DNA of 8,118 nt from Bordetella parapertussis (GCA_945863085.1 CAMBCD010000113.1:1-8118), one strand, 5' to 3'; shown: positions 1-6,651, numbered from the stretch's first letter. Numbers and translations: made by a program. The notes: generated from the sequence alone by a model not told the origin.

Positions 1-401
1 CGCATCGCCAGCGCATAAGCGTTGCCAAAGCCCAGAAAAATCCCCGCCTCCAGGCCATGGGGTGCGAGCTGCCGGTTGAGATCCTCCAGCACGGGCACCC
101 GTGACAGGCCCAGCAGTTCCAGCGCGATGGTGCCGGTGTAATCCGGGTAGACATCAATGGCACCGCTTTTCAGCGCGGCAAACAGGATGGCCGTATTGCC
201 CAGCCCGGGCTTGTGTTCGACGCGCACGCCGGCAGCACCTTGCGCGGTGCGTGTGACCACCTCGCCAAGGATGTAGGATTCGGTAAAACGTTTGGAGCCT
301 ACGCGCAGCACATCATCCGCACAGGCAGGCAAGGCACAACACAGCAACGCCACGGCAATCCATCGTACGCAGCGACGGGTCATCCCGTAAAAAACGCACA
401 T
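1..401 (-). CDS. Quaternary-amine (glycine betaine/choline type) ABC transporter substrate-binding protein, C-terminus outside window
   Basis: About 133 N-terminal residues are visible of a family normally near 300 residues. The segment VGSKRFTESYILGEV and, further on, GLGNTAILFAALKSGAIDVY followed by PDYTGT are hallmarks of the OpuBC/OsmF/ProX-like periplasmic proteins that capture betaine, choline or related osmolytes for an ABC importer. The protein starts with a positively charged segment (MTRR), a hydrophobic core and PACA-DD, which fits a signal peptidase I site. The Cys in LPAC could be a lipobox, but Pro at -2 makes that less likely. Two in-frame ATGs compete: 401 has a CAGG 8 nt upstream, while 383 gives the more classical signal peptide but has no usable ribosome binding site. 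I chose 401. The gene is divergent from the aminotransferase. Some relatives carry a fused permease domain, which could lie outside the window. Confidence 0.85.
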   Translation of the reverse strand, partial: MCVFYGMTRRCVRWIAVALLCCALPACADDVLRVGSKRFTESYILGEVVTRTAQGAAGVRVEHKPGLGNTAILFAALKSGAIDVYPDYTGTIALELLGLSRVPVLEDLNRQLAPHGLEAGIFLGFGNAYALAM

Positions 402-509
402 ACCAGAACCTGCGTGTGACGTGTCATGACGCGAAGATGGTAGCATGCTGCAATGCAAACGGTGTGGTGCCGGAGCCCCCGTAATCTCCCCCGAGCAAAA
501 GGTTTTTCC
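402..509. promoter_or_regulatory. Divergent intergenic region with two 8-bp palindromes
   Basis: This 108-bp spacer must hold the promoters of both the binding-protein gene (minus) and the aminotransferase gene (plus). I see no convincing -35/-10 pair. It contains GTCATGAC at 423-430, which extends to a 14-bp near-palindrome at 420-433 (12 of 14 positions symmetric), and AGCATGCT at 442-449. The centres are 19 bp apart, roughly two helical turns. Operator function is only an inference, because 8-bp palindromes also arise by chance. Confidence 0.3.
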
Positions 510-1838
510 ATGACAGCACGCGACTCCAATCTTGAATCATTCTGGATGCCGTTTACCGCGAACCGCGCGTTCAAGCAGGCGCCGCGAATGCTGGTCGGCG
601 CAAAAGACATGCACTACACCACCGATGACGGCCGCCAGATTCTCGACGGCACCGCCGGGCTGTGGTGCGTCAACGCCGGCCACTGCAGCCCGCGCATCGT
701 CGAAGCGGTACAAAAACAAGTAGCCAAAATGGACTACGCTCCGGCGTTCCAGATGGGCCATCCCGACGCCTTTCGCGTCGCCGAGCGCCTGGCCGCACTG
801 GCTCCGGGCGATCTCGATCACGTGTTTTATTGCAATTCCGGTTCCGAAGGCGTCGATACCGCGCTCAAGATCGCACTGGCTTACCACCGTGCCCGCGGTG
901 AAGGACAGCGCAATGTATTGATCGGCCGCGAACGTGGTTATCATGGCGCCGGTTTCGGCGGCATCTCGGTCGGCGGCATCCCCGCCAACCGCAAGGCCTA
1001 CGGCAACATGCTGTTCCGTGTCGACCACCTCGCACACACGCACAACCTGAAGGAAAACGCCTTCAGCCGCGGCCAGCCGGCCTGGGGCGCGCATCTTGCC
1101 GACGAACTCGAACAACGCATCATCCCGCTGCACGATGCCAGCAACATTGCCGCCGTCATCGTCGAGCCGCTGGCCGGTTCCACCGGCGTGCTGGTGCCGC
1201 CCAAGGGCTACCTTGAGAGGCTGCGCCAGATCTGCGACAAATACGGCCTGCTGCTGATATTCGATGAAGTCATCACCGGTTTCGGCCGCACCGGCCCCTG
1301 CTTCGGCGCCGATGCGGTGGGTGTGGTGCCCGACATGATGATCATTGCAAAGGGTCTGACCAACGGCACCGTACCCATGGGTGCGGTGATCGCCCGTCGC
1401 GGCATCTATGACGCCGTGGTCAACAGTGCGCCGCCCGGTACCATCGAACTGTTTCATGGCTACACCTATTCCGGACATCCGCTGGCCACGGCCGCAGCGC
1501 TGGCCAGCCTCGACACCTTCGAAGAAGAAGGCCTGTTCCAGCGCGCGCAGGAACTGGCCCCCTATTTCGAGCAGGCCGTGCAGTCGCTGCGTGAACTGCC
1601 GCATGTCATCGACGTGCGCAACATGGGACTGGTCGCCGGCATCGAACTCGAACCGCGGCCCGGCGCGCCGACCGCGCGCGCCTTCGAAACCGTCCTCAAC
1701 TGTTATGAAAAAGGCGTGCTGATCCGCACCACCGGGGACATCATTGCGTTGTCGCCGCCGCTGATCATCAGCAAGGCGCAGATCGACGAACTGATCGGCA
1801 AACTGGGCGACGCGCTGCGGGAAGTTGGACGCAACTGA
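510..1838 (+). CDS. Omega-amino acid (beta-alanine):pyruvate aminotransferase, class III, PLP-dependent
   Basis: This 442-aa cytosolic enzyme should move the amino group of an omega-amino acid such as beta-alanine to pyruvate, giving malonate semialdehyde and alanine. Class-III features are all present: SGSEGVDTALK for the phosphate pocket (about 110-120), RGYHG (142-146), the PLP-ring aspartate in FDEVITGFGRTG (Asp252), the Schiff-base lysine in AKGLTNG (Lys281) and HGYTYSGHP (316-324). FWMPFTANR near the N-terminus, GLWCVNAGH (50-58) and AFSRG-P are typical of the beta-alanine:pyruvate subgroup, and the length matches that family. The start at 510 is preferred because AAAAGG lies 7 nt upstream. 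An in-frame ATG at 453 lacks a ribosome binding site and would add 19 residues unlike the family. The next gene follows after 28 bp with no terminator, so the two are probably cotranscribed. Taurine:pyruvate or other amine:pyruvate activity cannot be excluded. Confidence 0.9.
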   Translation: MTARDSNLESFWMPFTANRAFKQAPRMLVGAKDMHYTTDDGRQILDGTAGLWCVNAGHCSPRIVEAVQKQVAKMDYAPAFQMGHPDAFRVAERLAALAPGDLDHVFYCNSGSEGVDTALKIALAYHRARGEGQRNVLIGRERGYHGAGFGGISVGGIPANRKAYGNMLFRVDHLAHTHNLKENAFSRGQPAWGAHLADELEQRIIPLHDASNIAAVIVEPLAGSTGVLVPPKGYLERLRQICDKYGLLLIFDEVITGFGRTGPCFGADAVGVVPDMMIIAKGLTNGTVPMGAVIARRGIYDAVVNSAPPGTIELFHGYTYSGHPLATAAALASLDTFEEEGLFQRAQELAPYFEQAVQSLRELPHVIDVRNMGLVAGIELEPRPGAPTARAFETVLNCYEKGVLIRTTGDIIALSPPLIISKAQIDELIGKLGDALREVGRN

Positions 1839-1866
1839 CTGGTCTGCTGCAACACCCGCAGTCCCG

Positions 1867-2427
1867 ATGATCATTTCGTACAATTTTTATTACGCCCGGC
1901 CCGGCAATGCCGCTGCCGTGTTGCGCCAGCGGCTGCTGGCGTCGGACGTACGCGCAAGGCTCGGCCTGCCGCGTGGACGCACCATCAGCAAGCTTGAGGG
2001 CGGCGATGATTTTCCGGATGTGATCTGGCGCCTGGATTTTGCCGACATGGCCGCCCAGGACGCCGACATGCAGGCACGGGCCGCGAGCACGGAATTCGAG
2101 ACCATACGAACAGGCATGCGCCAGCTCTACCGGCGCTTCGAACGTCCGCTGTATGCACCGTCCGACAAAAACCCTTCGCCTCCCGACTGCGGACCGCAAC
2201 AAACCATGTTGCTGTACGGGCTCAATTGCGATGCATCCGTCAGTCCAGCTTCAGGCACTGCACTTGGCGGCATTCAGGCGCTTGAATTTATATCCGGCGG
2301 CGTGGATGTCCCGCGTTGGCTCTGTGAAACCGGCGCAGCCGGTTTGCCGCAGGATGTGCTGGAACATCTGGGGCGGTTGCCGCTGCGTATTGAACACAGT
2401 GTCTGGAGCGTGGCGGATGGCGGTTGA
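1867..2427 (+). CDS. Unrecognised protein, N-terminal half resembles a dimeric alpha/beta barrel (ABM/NIPSNAP-like) domain
   Basis: This 186-aa protein begins MIISYNFYYARPGNAAAVLR, then has a central strand (FPDVIWRLDFADMAA) and a helix (EFETIRTGMRQLYRRFERPLY). That order of strand, helix and strand, with an Arg-rich helix before a final aromatic patch, is what small dimeric alpha/beta barrel proteins look like. I assign only the fold, not a function. The second half, after about residue 110 (MLLYGLNCDASVSPASGTA to the end), is not recognised. No signal peptide or membrane segment is visible. The ATG at 1867 is the only good start. A TTG at 1825 in the same frame would overlap the aminotransferase stop, and neither has a clear ribosome binding site. 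The 28-bp gap suggests translational or transcriptional coupling to the aminotransferase, so a role with the same substrate is plausible but unproven. Confidence 0.7.
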   Translation: MIISYNFYYARPGNAAAVLRQRLLASDVRARLGLPRGRTISKLEGGDDFPDVIWRLDFADMAAQDADMQARAASTEFETIRTGMRQLYRRFERPLYAPSDKNPSPPDCGPQQTMLLYGLNCDASVSPASGTALGGIQALEFISGGVDVPRWLCETGAAGLPQDVLEHLGRLPLRIEHSVWSVADGG

Positions 2428-2440
2428 GCATGGCCACATT

Positions 2441-2476
2441 AAATATTGTTTAAAATCAATAATTTAAATAATATTT
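2441..2476 (+). terminator. AT-only stem-loop in convergent spacer, possible terminator
   Basis: AAATATTGTTTAAA (2441-2454) and TTTAAATAATATTT (2463-2476) form a 14-bp inverted repeat around an 8-base loop. In a plus-strand transcript the single mismatch becomes a G-U pair, while in a minus-strand transcript it is an A-C mismatch. It starts 14 bases after the stop at 2427, between two convergent genes. The stem is almost entirely A/T and no separate T-run follows, so this is not a classical intrinsic terminator. A protein-binding palindrome is the alternative. Confidence 0.35.
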
Positions 2477-2487
2477 CTTAAGCTGGC

Positions 2488-5400
2488 TCAAATGCGCTGG
2501 ATATCCCGCAGTTCCAGTTTGACCAGGCAATGATCCAGCCACTCGGCAGTCAGCTTCTCCTGCGTCGAGTTCTGTTTCAAACGCTGATCCAGCGCTTTCC
2601 AGTCGACACAATCCAGTGGCTGATCCTGGTTGAAACAGGAAAACACATAACTGGTTTTGCCGGTTTGCGGATCAATCTGCGGTTGCAGGCACTGCGCGCA
2701 GACTTCCTTCATCATGCACTGCATCGGCGAATTGATGGAGCCGATCGCATGGTGATCTGATTTCAAATACGGTTTAAGCACTTCGTGCCGCGCCCGCGCC
2801 ACGGCGGCCATCATCTTGTCGGAACCGATGGCGATGATGCGGTCGGCATTGCTGAACGGGATTGCCTGTTCGCCGAGTTCACCCGCGGCATAAGCTTTCA
2901 TCGCCTGCACGATATTGCCGACAAAACGCCGATCATCGGGACGCGCCGGCATGAATCCCGGTTCATCGTCCGAACACCAGACCACGACGTCGCTGGCCGC
3001 TTCGATATCCTCGATCCGGTATCGGTCGATCATGTGTTTGTAGCCGGCGAAGTACAACACCCGGCAGCCGGCCTTGCGCATCGCCTGGCCGATCGAAAAC
3101 AGCACTGCATTGCCCAAGCCGCCGCCGACCAGCACCACGGTCTCGCCGCTGGGAATTTCGGTGGGCGTACCGGTCGGTCCCATCAGCACGATGGGTTCGC
3201 CGGGTTTGAGTTCAACGCAGAGATCACTCGAGCCGCCCATCTCCAGCACGATGGTCGACAGCAGCCCCCGCTCCGCATCCACCCAGGCCCCCGTCAGCGC
3301 CAGTCCTTCCATGGCCAGTGTACTGCCCTCGGTGCGCGGCGCCAGTGCCTCGAAATTCTGCAGCCGGTAGAACTGACCGGGCTGGAAGCGTCGCGCGGCC
3401 AGCGGGGCATGCACCACGACTTCGATGATCTGCGGCGTCAGGCGTTTCACCTCATGCACGGTGGCGCGCAAATCGCGCTGCAGTGCGCCGATGAAGGCAG
3501 CGTCATCCACAGCCGCAGCAGGTTTCACCTTTGACAACACGCCGCTGACCACCGGGTAACCCTGCTTGGCGCTGCCGATGGCTTTCACCACGTTGCCGAA
3601 AAAGGACGGATGTACATCGCCGAAATAACTGATGAAACGCCCGTCCTCGCGCTTCGACAGCAGTACATTGATGGCATTGGGCTTGGAGATCGCCTTCTCC
3701 GCCGCCACCGGCTGGCCGGAAGCATCGCAGGCACGGAAATAACGGCCGTCGAGGACAAAATGTTCAGCGTCTTCGCGGGCCAACACGGTATTGGGCTGGG
3801 TGCCGGCCGCGATCAGGATCGCGCGCGCCGGCATTTCCACGCGACCGGTTTCGCGCCATTCGCCGTCTTCTCCTTTGGCGTGCACAACAACTTTCAATGC
3901 ACGGGCATGCCCATAAGCATCGACCTCGATGGCCAGAGGCGTCAGACACTCGGCAAAAGTGATGCCTTCTTCCAGCGCCTTGTGCACTTCTTCGTGGTTC
4001 AACGTGTACGACGGGCTGTCGACCAGCCGTTTGCGATAGGCAATGGTCGCCCCGCCCCAGGACTGCAGCAATTGCAGGACACGCGGTTCGCGGCCTTCTT
4101 TGGCAGCCGCAGCGCGTTCGGCGCGGATCGCCCGCGCATGCGCAATGAATTCGTCCGCGGTTTCGCGCTCTTCCGGATTCCAGGCAATGCGCGCCGCAGC
4201 CTCTCCGTGTTCGCGCGCCAGCTGCTCATACCGCAGCAGAAATTTTTCAACCTGCAGCGGGTAGTAGGCCAGCGATTCGGTCGCAGCATCCACCGCCGTC
4301 AGGCCGCCGCCGATCACCACCACCGGCAGCCGCAGCTGCATGTTGGCGATGGAGTCGGTCTTCGCCGCACCGGTCAATTGCAGCGCCATCAGGAAATCCG
4401 ATGCGGTGCGCACGCCGCGCGCAAGGCCGTTGGGCATGTCGAGCACCGTCGGCCGGCCGGCCCCGATCGCCAGCGCGATGTGGTCGAAACCCGTCGCGAA
4501 AGCGTCCTCGGCGGTGATCGTGCCGCCAAAACGCACACCGCCGAGCAATGCAAACTGCGGGCGACGTTCGAGCAGCAGGCGGATGATCTTGAGGAAATTC
4601 TTGTCCCAGCGCACCGTGATGCCGTACTCGGCGACGCCGCCGAAACCGGCCATCGCGCGTTCGTCCAGGGATTCATAAAGCTCACGCACATCGCGGATCG
4701 GCTTGAACGCGACCCGGCCGCCCTTCATGTCAACGCCGGACAGTTCCGCCGGCAGGGGTTCGATTTTCAGGCCATCGATGCCGACCACGGTATGGCCGTC
4801 GTTCATCAGGAAATGCGCCAGCGAAAATCCCGCCGGCCCCATGCCCGCCACCAGCACCCGCTTGCCGCTATGCGCCCCGGGGTAGGGATGGCGCAGGTTC
4901 AGCGGGTTCCAGCGTGTCAGCAGGCTGTAAATCTCGCAACCCCAGGGCAGCTCCAGCCCATCCTTCAGCGTGCGGGTCTCCGCCTGCGGGATGTTGACCG
5001 GCTCCTGCTTCTGGTAAATGCAGGCCTTCATGCAGTCGTTGCAGATGCGATGTCCGGTGGCCGCGACCATCGGGTTGTCGACGGTGATGATGGCGATCGC
5101 GCCGATCGCCAGGCCTTCGGTCTTGGCCTGGTGGAATTCCGAAATTTTCTCTTCGAGCGGACAACCCGCGAGCGTGATGCCGAACGGCGATTTTTTGAAG
5201 GACTGCGCGCCGCGGCCGCTGGCGCCCTTCTCTTTCAAACCCTTGGAGCAGGAATCCTTGCCCTGCTCATGGCACCAGATGCAGTAGTTCGCTTCGTCCA
5301 GCGCCCCGGTCAGATCAGCGCCCTTGTCGGTCAGCTTGAAACCCTGGCGCTGCCGCAGCCGCGACACGTCGAAGCGGTGTTCGGTATAACCCGCGGCGGC

Positions 5401-6069
5401 GCTGGTCTGCACCGGCACCAGGTTCTGCACATCGAGTTTGTGCGGCGACTTGAACAACACGCCATCGTGATGACGGGCATGCCCGTCAGCGGTATGCGTG
5501 GCCCAGGCCGCATATTGCAGCGCCAGGTCCAGCGCTTCGGCATTGCCCTGTTCGTCCTGTTGCCAGGCGATGACCTGCCTCGCAAATACCAGTTCCGTCA
5601 GCGGCTCGCCAAACAGCGCCGCCAGTTTTTCGCCGACGGCGGCGCCGTCAATCGCTGCCGCGGCATCCGGCTTGTACTTGTGCATGGCCTTGCGTTGCAC
5701 GAACAGGCGCTTGACGCTGTACAAGGGCGCCAGCGCATGGTGGCGCGCCGACAGTGCGCTGACCTCGGCGCCAATGCCGAACAGTTCGCCGATGAAATCA
5801 TCGAGATGCGGCGCCAGGGCAAGCAATAGCTCCGACTCGGCTTTCACCGCCAGCGGTTCGGCTGCAGCGCGTGCCGCCAGCAACCGCGCATGCAATGGCG
5901 CGTCGGTCTGCTCGAGTTCGCGCAGGAAAACCCCGTCCACGCGGACCAGGCCGTCGCGGCGGTAAAAGTCTTCGAAGGAGAAACCGAACTGCGGGGAATG
6001 TACGGCGGATTGAGTCAAAATTTTCCGGGTGCCGGGCAAAGGCGAAATTATATCAACTGGGGTGTCCAT
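2488..6069 (-). CDS. Giant Nfn-like iron-sulfur flavoprotein: NfnB/GltD-like half fused to NfnA/PyrK-like half
   Basis: This 1193-aa protein is a predicted soluble NAD(P)H oxidoreductase. Residues 1 to about 245 are a mostly helical domain I do not recognise. Then follows a GltD/NfnB-type Fe-S domain with Cys263, 266, 274, 303 (GCPLEEKI), 343, 346 and 350 plus Glu364 (EPVNIPQAE), which matches the seven Cys and one acidic ligand of two [4Fe-4S] clusters in NfnB. The FAD motif GMGPAG is at 409-414, the second nucleotide motif VIGGGLTAVDAA at 585-596, and the closing FGD at 816-818. From about 868 an NfnA/PyrK-like module begins: RFQPGQFYRL (894-903), VVLVGGGLGNAVL (978-990) and a [2Fe-2S] set at Cys1118, 1124, 1127 and 1145. 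NfnB plus NfnA normally total about 750 residues. The start at 6069 is preferred. An in-frame ATG at 6150 would add 27 unlikely residues, though neither has a strong ribosome binding site. Reaction and electron acceptor are unknown. Confidence 0.85.
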   Translation of the reverse strand: MDTPVDIISPLPGTRKILTQSAVHSPQFGFSFEDFYRRDGLVRVDGVFLRELEQTDAPLHARLLAARAAAEPLAVKAESELLLALAPHLDDFIGELFGIGAEVSALSARHHALAPLYSVKRLFVQRKAMHKYKPDAAAAIDGAAVGEKLAALFGEPLTELVFARQVIAWQQDEQGNAEALDLALQYAAWATHTADGHARHHDGVLFKSPHKLDVQNLVPVQTSAAAGYTEHRFDVSRLRQRQGFKLTDKGADLTGALDEANYCIWCHEQGKDSCSKGLKEKGASGRGAQSFKKSPFGITLAGCPLEEKISEFHQAKTEGLAIGAIAIITVDNPMVAATGHRICNDCMKACIYQKQEPVNIPQAETRTLKDGLELPWGCEIYSLLTRWNPLNLRHPYPGAHSGKRVLVAGMGPAGFSLAHFLMNDGHTVVGIDGLKIEPLPAELSGVDMKGGRVAFKPIRDVRELYESLDERAMAGFGGVAEYGITVRWDKNFLKIIRLLLERRPQFALLGGVRFGGTITAEDAFATGFDHIALAIGAGRPTVLDMPNGLARGVRTASDFLMALQLTGAAKTDSIANMQLRLPVVVIGGGLTAVDAATESLAYYPLQVEKFLLRYEQLAREHGEAAARIAWNPEERETADEFIAHARAIRAERAAAAKEGREPRVLQLLQSWGGATIAYRKRLVDSPSYTLNHEEVHKALEEGITFAECLTPLAIEVDAYGHARALKVVVHAKGEDGEWRETGRVEMPARAILIAAGTQPNTVLAREDAEHFVLDGRYFRACDASGQPVAAEKAISKPNAINVLLSKREDGRFISYFGDVHPSFFGNVVKAIGSAKQGYPVVSGVLSKVKPAAAVDDAAFIGALQRDLRATVHEVKRLTPQIIEVVVHAPLAARRFQPGQFYRLQNFEALAPRTEGSTLAMEGLALTGAWVDAERGLLSTIVLEMGGSSDLCVELKPGEPIVLMGPTGTPTEIPSGETVVLVGGGLGNAVLFSIGQAMRKAGCRVLYFAGYKHMIDRYRIEDIEAASDVVVWCSDDEPGFMPARPDDRRFVGNIVQAMKAYAAGELGEQAIPFSNADRIIAIGSDKMMAAVARARHEVLKPYLKSDHHAIGSINSPMQCMMKEVCAQCLQPQIDPQTGKTSYVFSCFNQDQPLDCVDWKALDQRLKQNSTQEKLTAEWLDHCLVKLELRDIQRI

Positions 6070-6187
6070 GGCCTGTATCAGGATGCAAGTTGCTTGGTGT
6101 TCTTGGTCATAATGTGGCCGGCCGTCGGGGCCGCTTGTGCAATAATCCATGCTGACGATCCGGCACTTTGCGGAGGGGATTATTGCG
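6070..6187. promoter_or_regulatory. Divergent spacer between the Nfn-like fusion and the small membrane protein
   Basis: This 118-bp region should contain the promoters of the minus-strand flavoprotein and the plus-strand small gene. I could not identify a convincing promoter pair on either strand. It holds a GGCCGGCC palindrome (6117-6124). If the flavoprotein instead starts at 6150, the spacer shrinks to 37 bp. Confidence 0.3.
6172..6179 (+). promoter_or_regulatory. Strong ribosome binding site of the 44-aa gene
   Basis: GGAGGGGA lies 8 bases before the ATG at 6188 and is the best Shine-Dalgarno match in the window. It decides the start: an in-frame ATG at 6149 would place this sequence inside the coding region and has no such signal of its own. 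Confidence 0.6.
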
Positions 6188-6322
6188 ATGACCGCAGCCC
6201 GATGGAAAATACTGGCATGGGCCTTGTTGTCGGCGCTGGCTGCGGCGATGACTTACGCGATTTTCCGCGGTTACCTCAACCCGGACCTGCTGCTGGGTTT
6301 TGCCAACTCTTTTTCTTGCTGA
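6188..6322 (+). CDS. Small single-pass membrane protein, 44 aa
   Basis: The reading frame begins MTAARWKILAWALLSALAAA and ends LLLGFANSFSC before TGA. Residues about 6-26 form one hydrophobic helix preceded by Arg and Lys, so the N-terminus is probably cytoplasmic and the C-terminus outside. It could instead be a short secretion signal, but no clear cleavage site follows. The tail PDLLLGFANSFSC, with FAN and a terminal Cys, resembles the tails of short hypothetical membrane proteins I have seen in other proteobacteria, a recollection I cannot verify here. A strong ribosome binding site sits 8 bases upstream. It is divergent from the Nfn-like flavoprotein and convergent with the DUF971 gene, whose stop is only 17 bp away. 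It is easily missed because of its length. Function is unknown. Confidence 0.65.
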   Translation: MTAARWKILAWALLSALAAAMTYAIFRGYLNPDLLLGFANSFSC

Positions 6323-6328
6323 CATCGC

Positions 6329-6355
6329 AAAAGGCCGCCCTAGCGCTCCGGCGGC
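6329..6355 (-). terminator. Intrinsic terminator of the ABC-transporter operon
   Basis: Read on the minus strand, GCCGCC (6355-6350) and GGCGGC (6339-6334) form a GC-rich 6-bp stem with a 10-base loop, followed by CTTTT. The 5' arm lies in the last codons of the DUF971 gene, its TAG stop is in the loop, and termination would occur just after it. The stem and T-run are short, so this is likely but not certain. Confidence 0.5.
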
Positions 6356-6651
6356 ACCAGCGCCGCCAGCGACCGCAGGTAATCAAAGGGGTAAAGACCG
6401 CGCTGGTGGCCGTCGTCGAAACCGAGCCGCAAGCTGTTGTTGCCATAAGGCTCAACGGCGGTAAGACGGATACCGGCTCCAGCCCGTACCGATGTGCCAC
6501 TACGGGCGACTGCTGTGCAGTGCGCACAGCGGCAAGCCTCCCGCAACAGCCGGTGCGCCAGGATGCCGGTCATGCCGTCGGACCAGGCAATTTCCAGCAT
6601 GCCGGTTGCGCGATGATTGCAGACTTCGAGGAGTTCAATCGCCGCTGTCAT
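6340..6651 (-). CDS. DUF971 (gamma-butyrobetaine hydroxylase N-terminal-like) zinc-site protein
   Basis: This 103-aa protein has the full DUF971 pattern: a short strand pair with IAWSDG (21-26), LLREACRCAHC (35-45), the central RLTAVEPYGNNSLRL (62-76) and DDGHQRGLYPFDYLRSL (79-95). Cys40, Cys42, Cys45 and His82 correspond to the four zinc ligands of the N-terminal domain of human gamma-butyrobetaine hydroxylase. The same domain also occurs in the chloroplast Fe-S carrier HCF101. It lacks the catalytic oxygenase domain, so it is not an oxygenase by itself, and the role of free-standing DUF971 proteins is unclear. The ATG at 6651 is preferred: it puts the gene 13 bp after the ATPase stop and directly before the conserved TAAIEL segment. 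A farther ATG at 6708 would overlap the ATPase and add an atypical tail. It is the last gene of the operon. Confidence 0.85.
   Translation of the reverse strand: MTAAIELLEVCNHRATGMLEIAWSDGMTGILAHRLLREACRCAHCTAVARSGTSVRAGAGIRLTAVEPYGNNSLRLGFDDGHQRGLYPFDYLRSLAALVPPER

Noticed and set aside
453..509. An ATG at 453 as start of the aminotransferase
   Set aside because: There is no ribosome binding site upstream and the added residues do not resemble the family. The ATG at 510 has AAAAGG at good spacing.
1825..1866. A TTG start for the gene after the aminotransferase
   Set aside because: It would overlap the aminotransferase end by 14 bases and add 14 atypical residues. The ATG at 1867 begins directly with the first strand of the predicted domain.
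537..1883. A 448-codon open frame on the minus strand across the aminotransferase gene
   Set aside because: It is the antisense of a complete, motif-rich class-III aminotransferase. Its own translation shows no family motif and is the kind of long antisense frame expected in GC-rich DNA.
3610..5829. A 739-codon open frame on the plus strand
   Set aside because: It lies opposite the Nfn-like flavoprotein, and its Arg/His/Gln-rich translation has no recognisable domain. The minus-strand reading explains the same bases with many conserved motifs.
6117..6137. The GGCCGGCC palindrome and nearby GGGGCC as an operator or terminator
   Set aside because: It is too short and GC-biased to mean much in this genome. 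It has no T-run and no second matching copy.
6070..6150. An N-terminal extension of the flavoprotein from an ATG at 6150
   Set aside because: The 27 extra residues (MDYCTSGPDGRPHYDQ...) look like translated non-coding DNA, and the region is needed as promoter space for two divergent genes. It is not fully excluded, since the ATG at 6069 also has a poor ribosome binding site.
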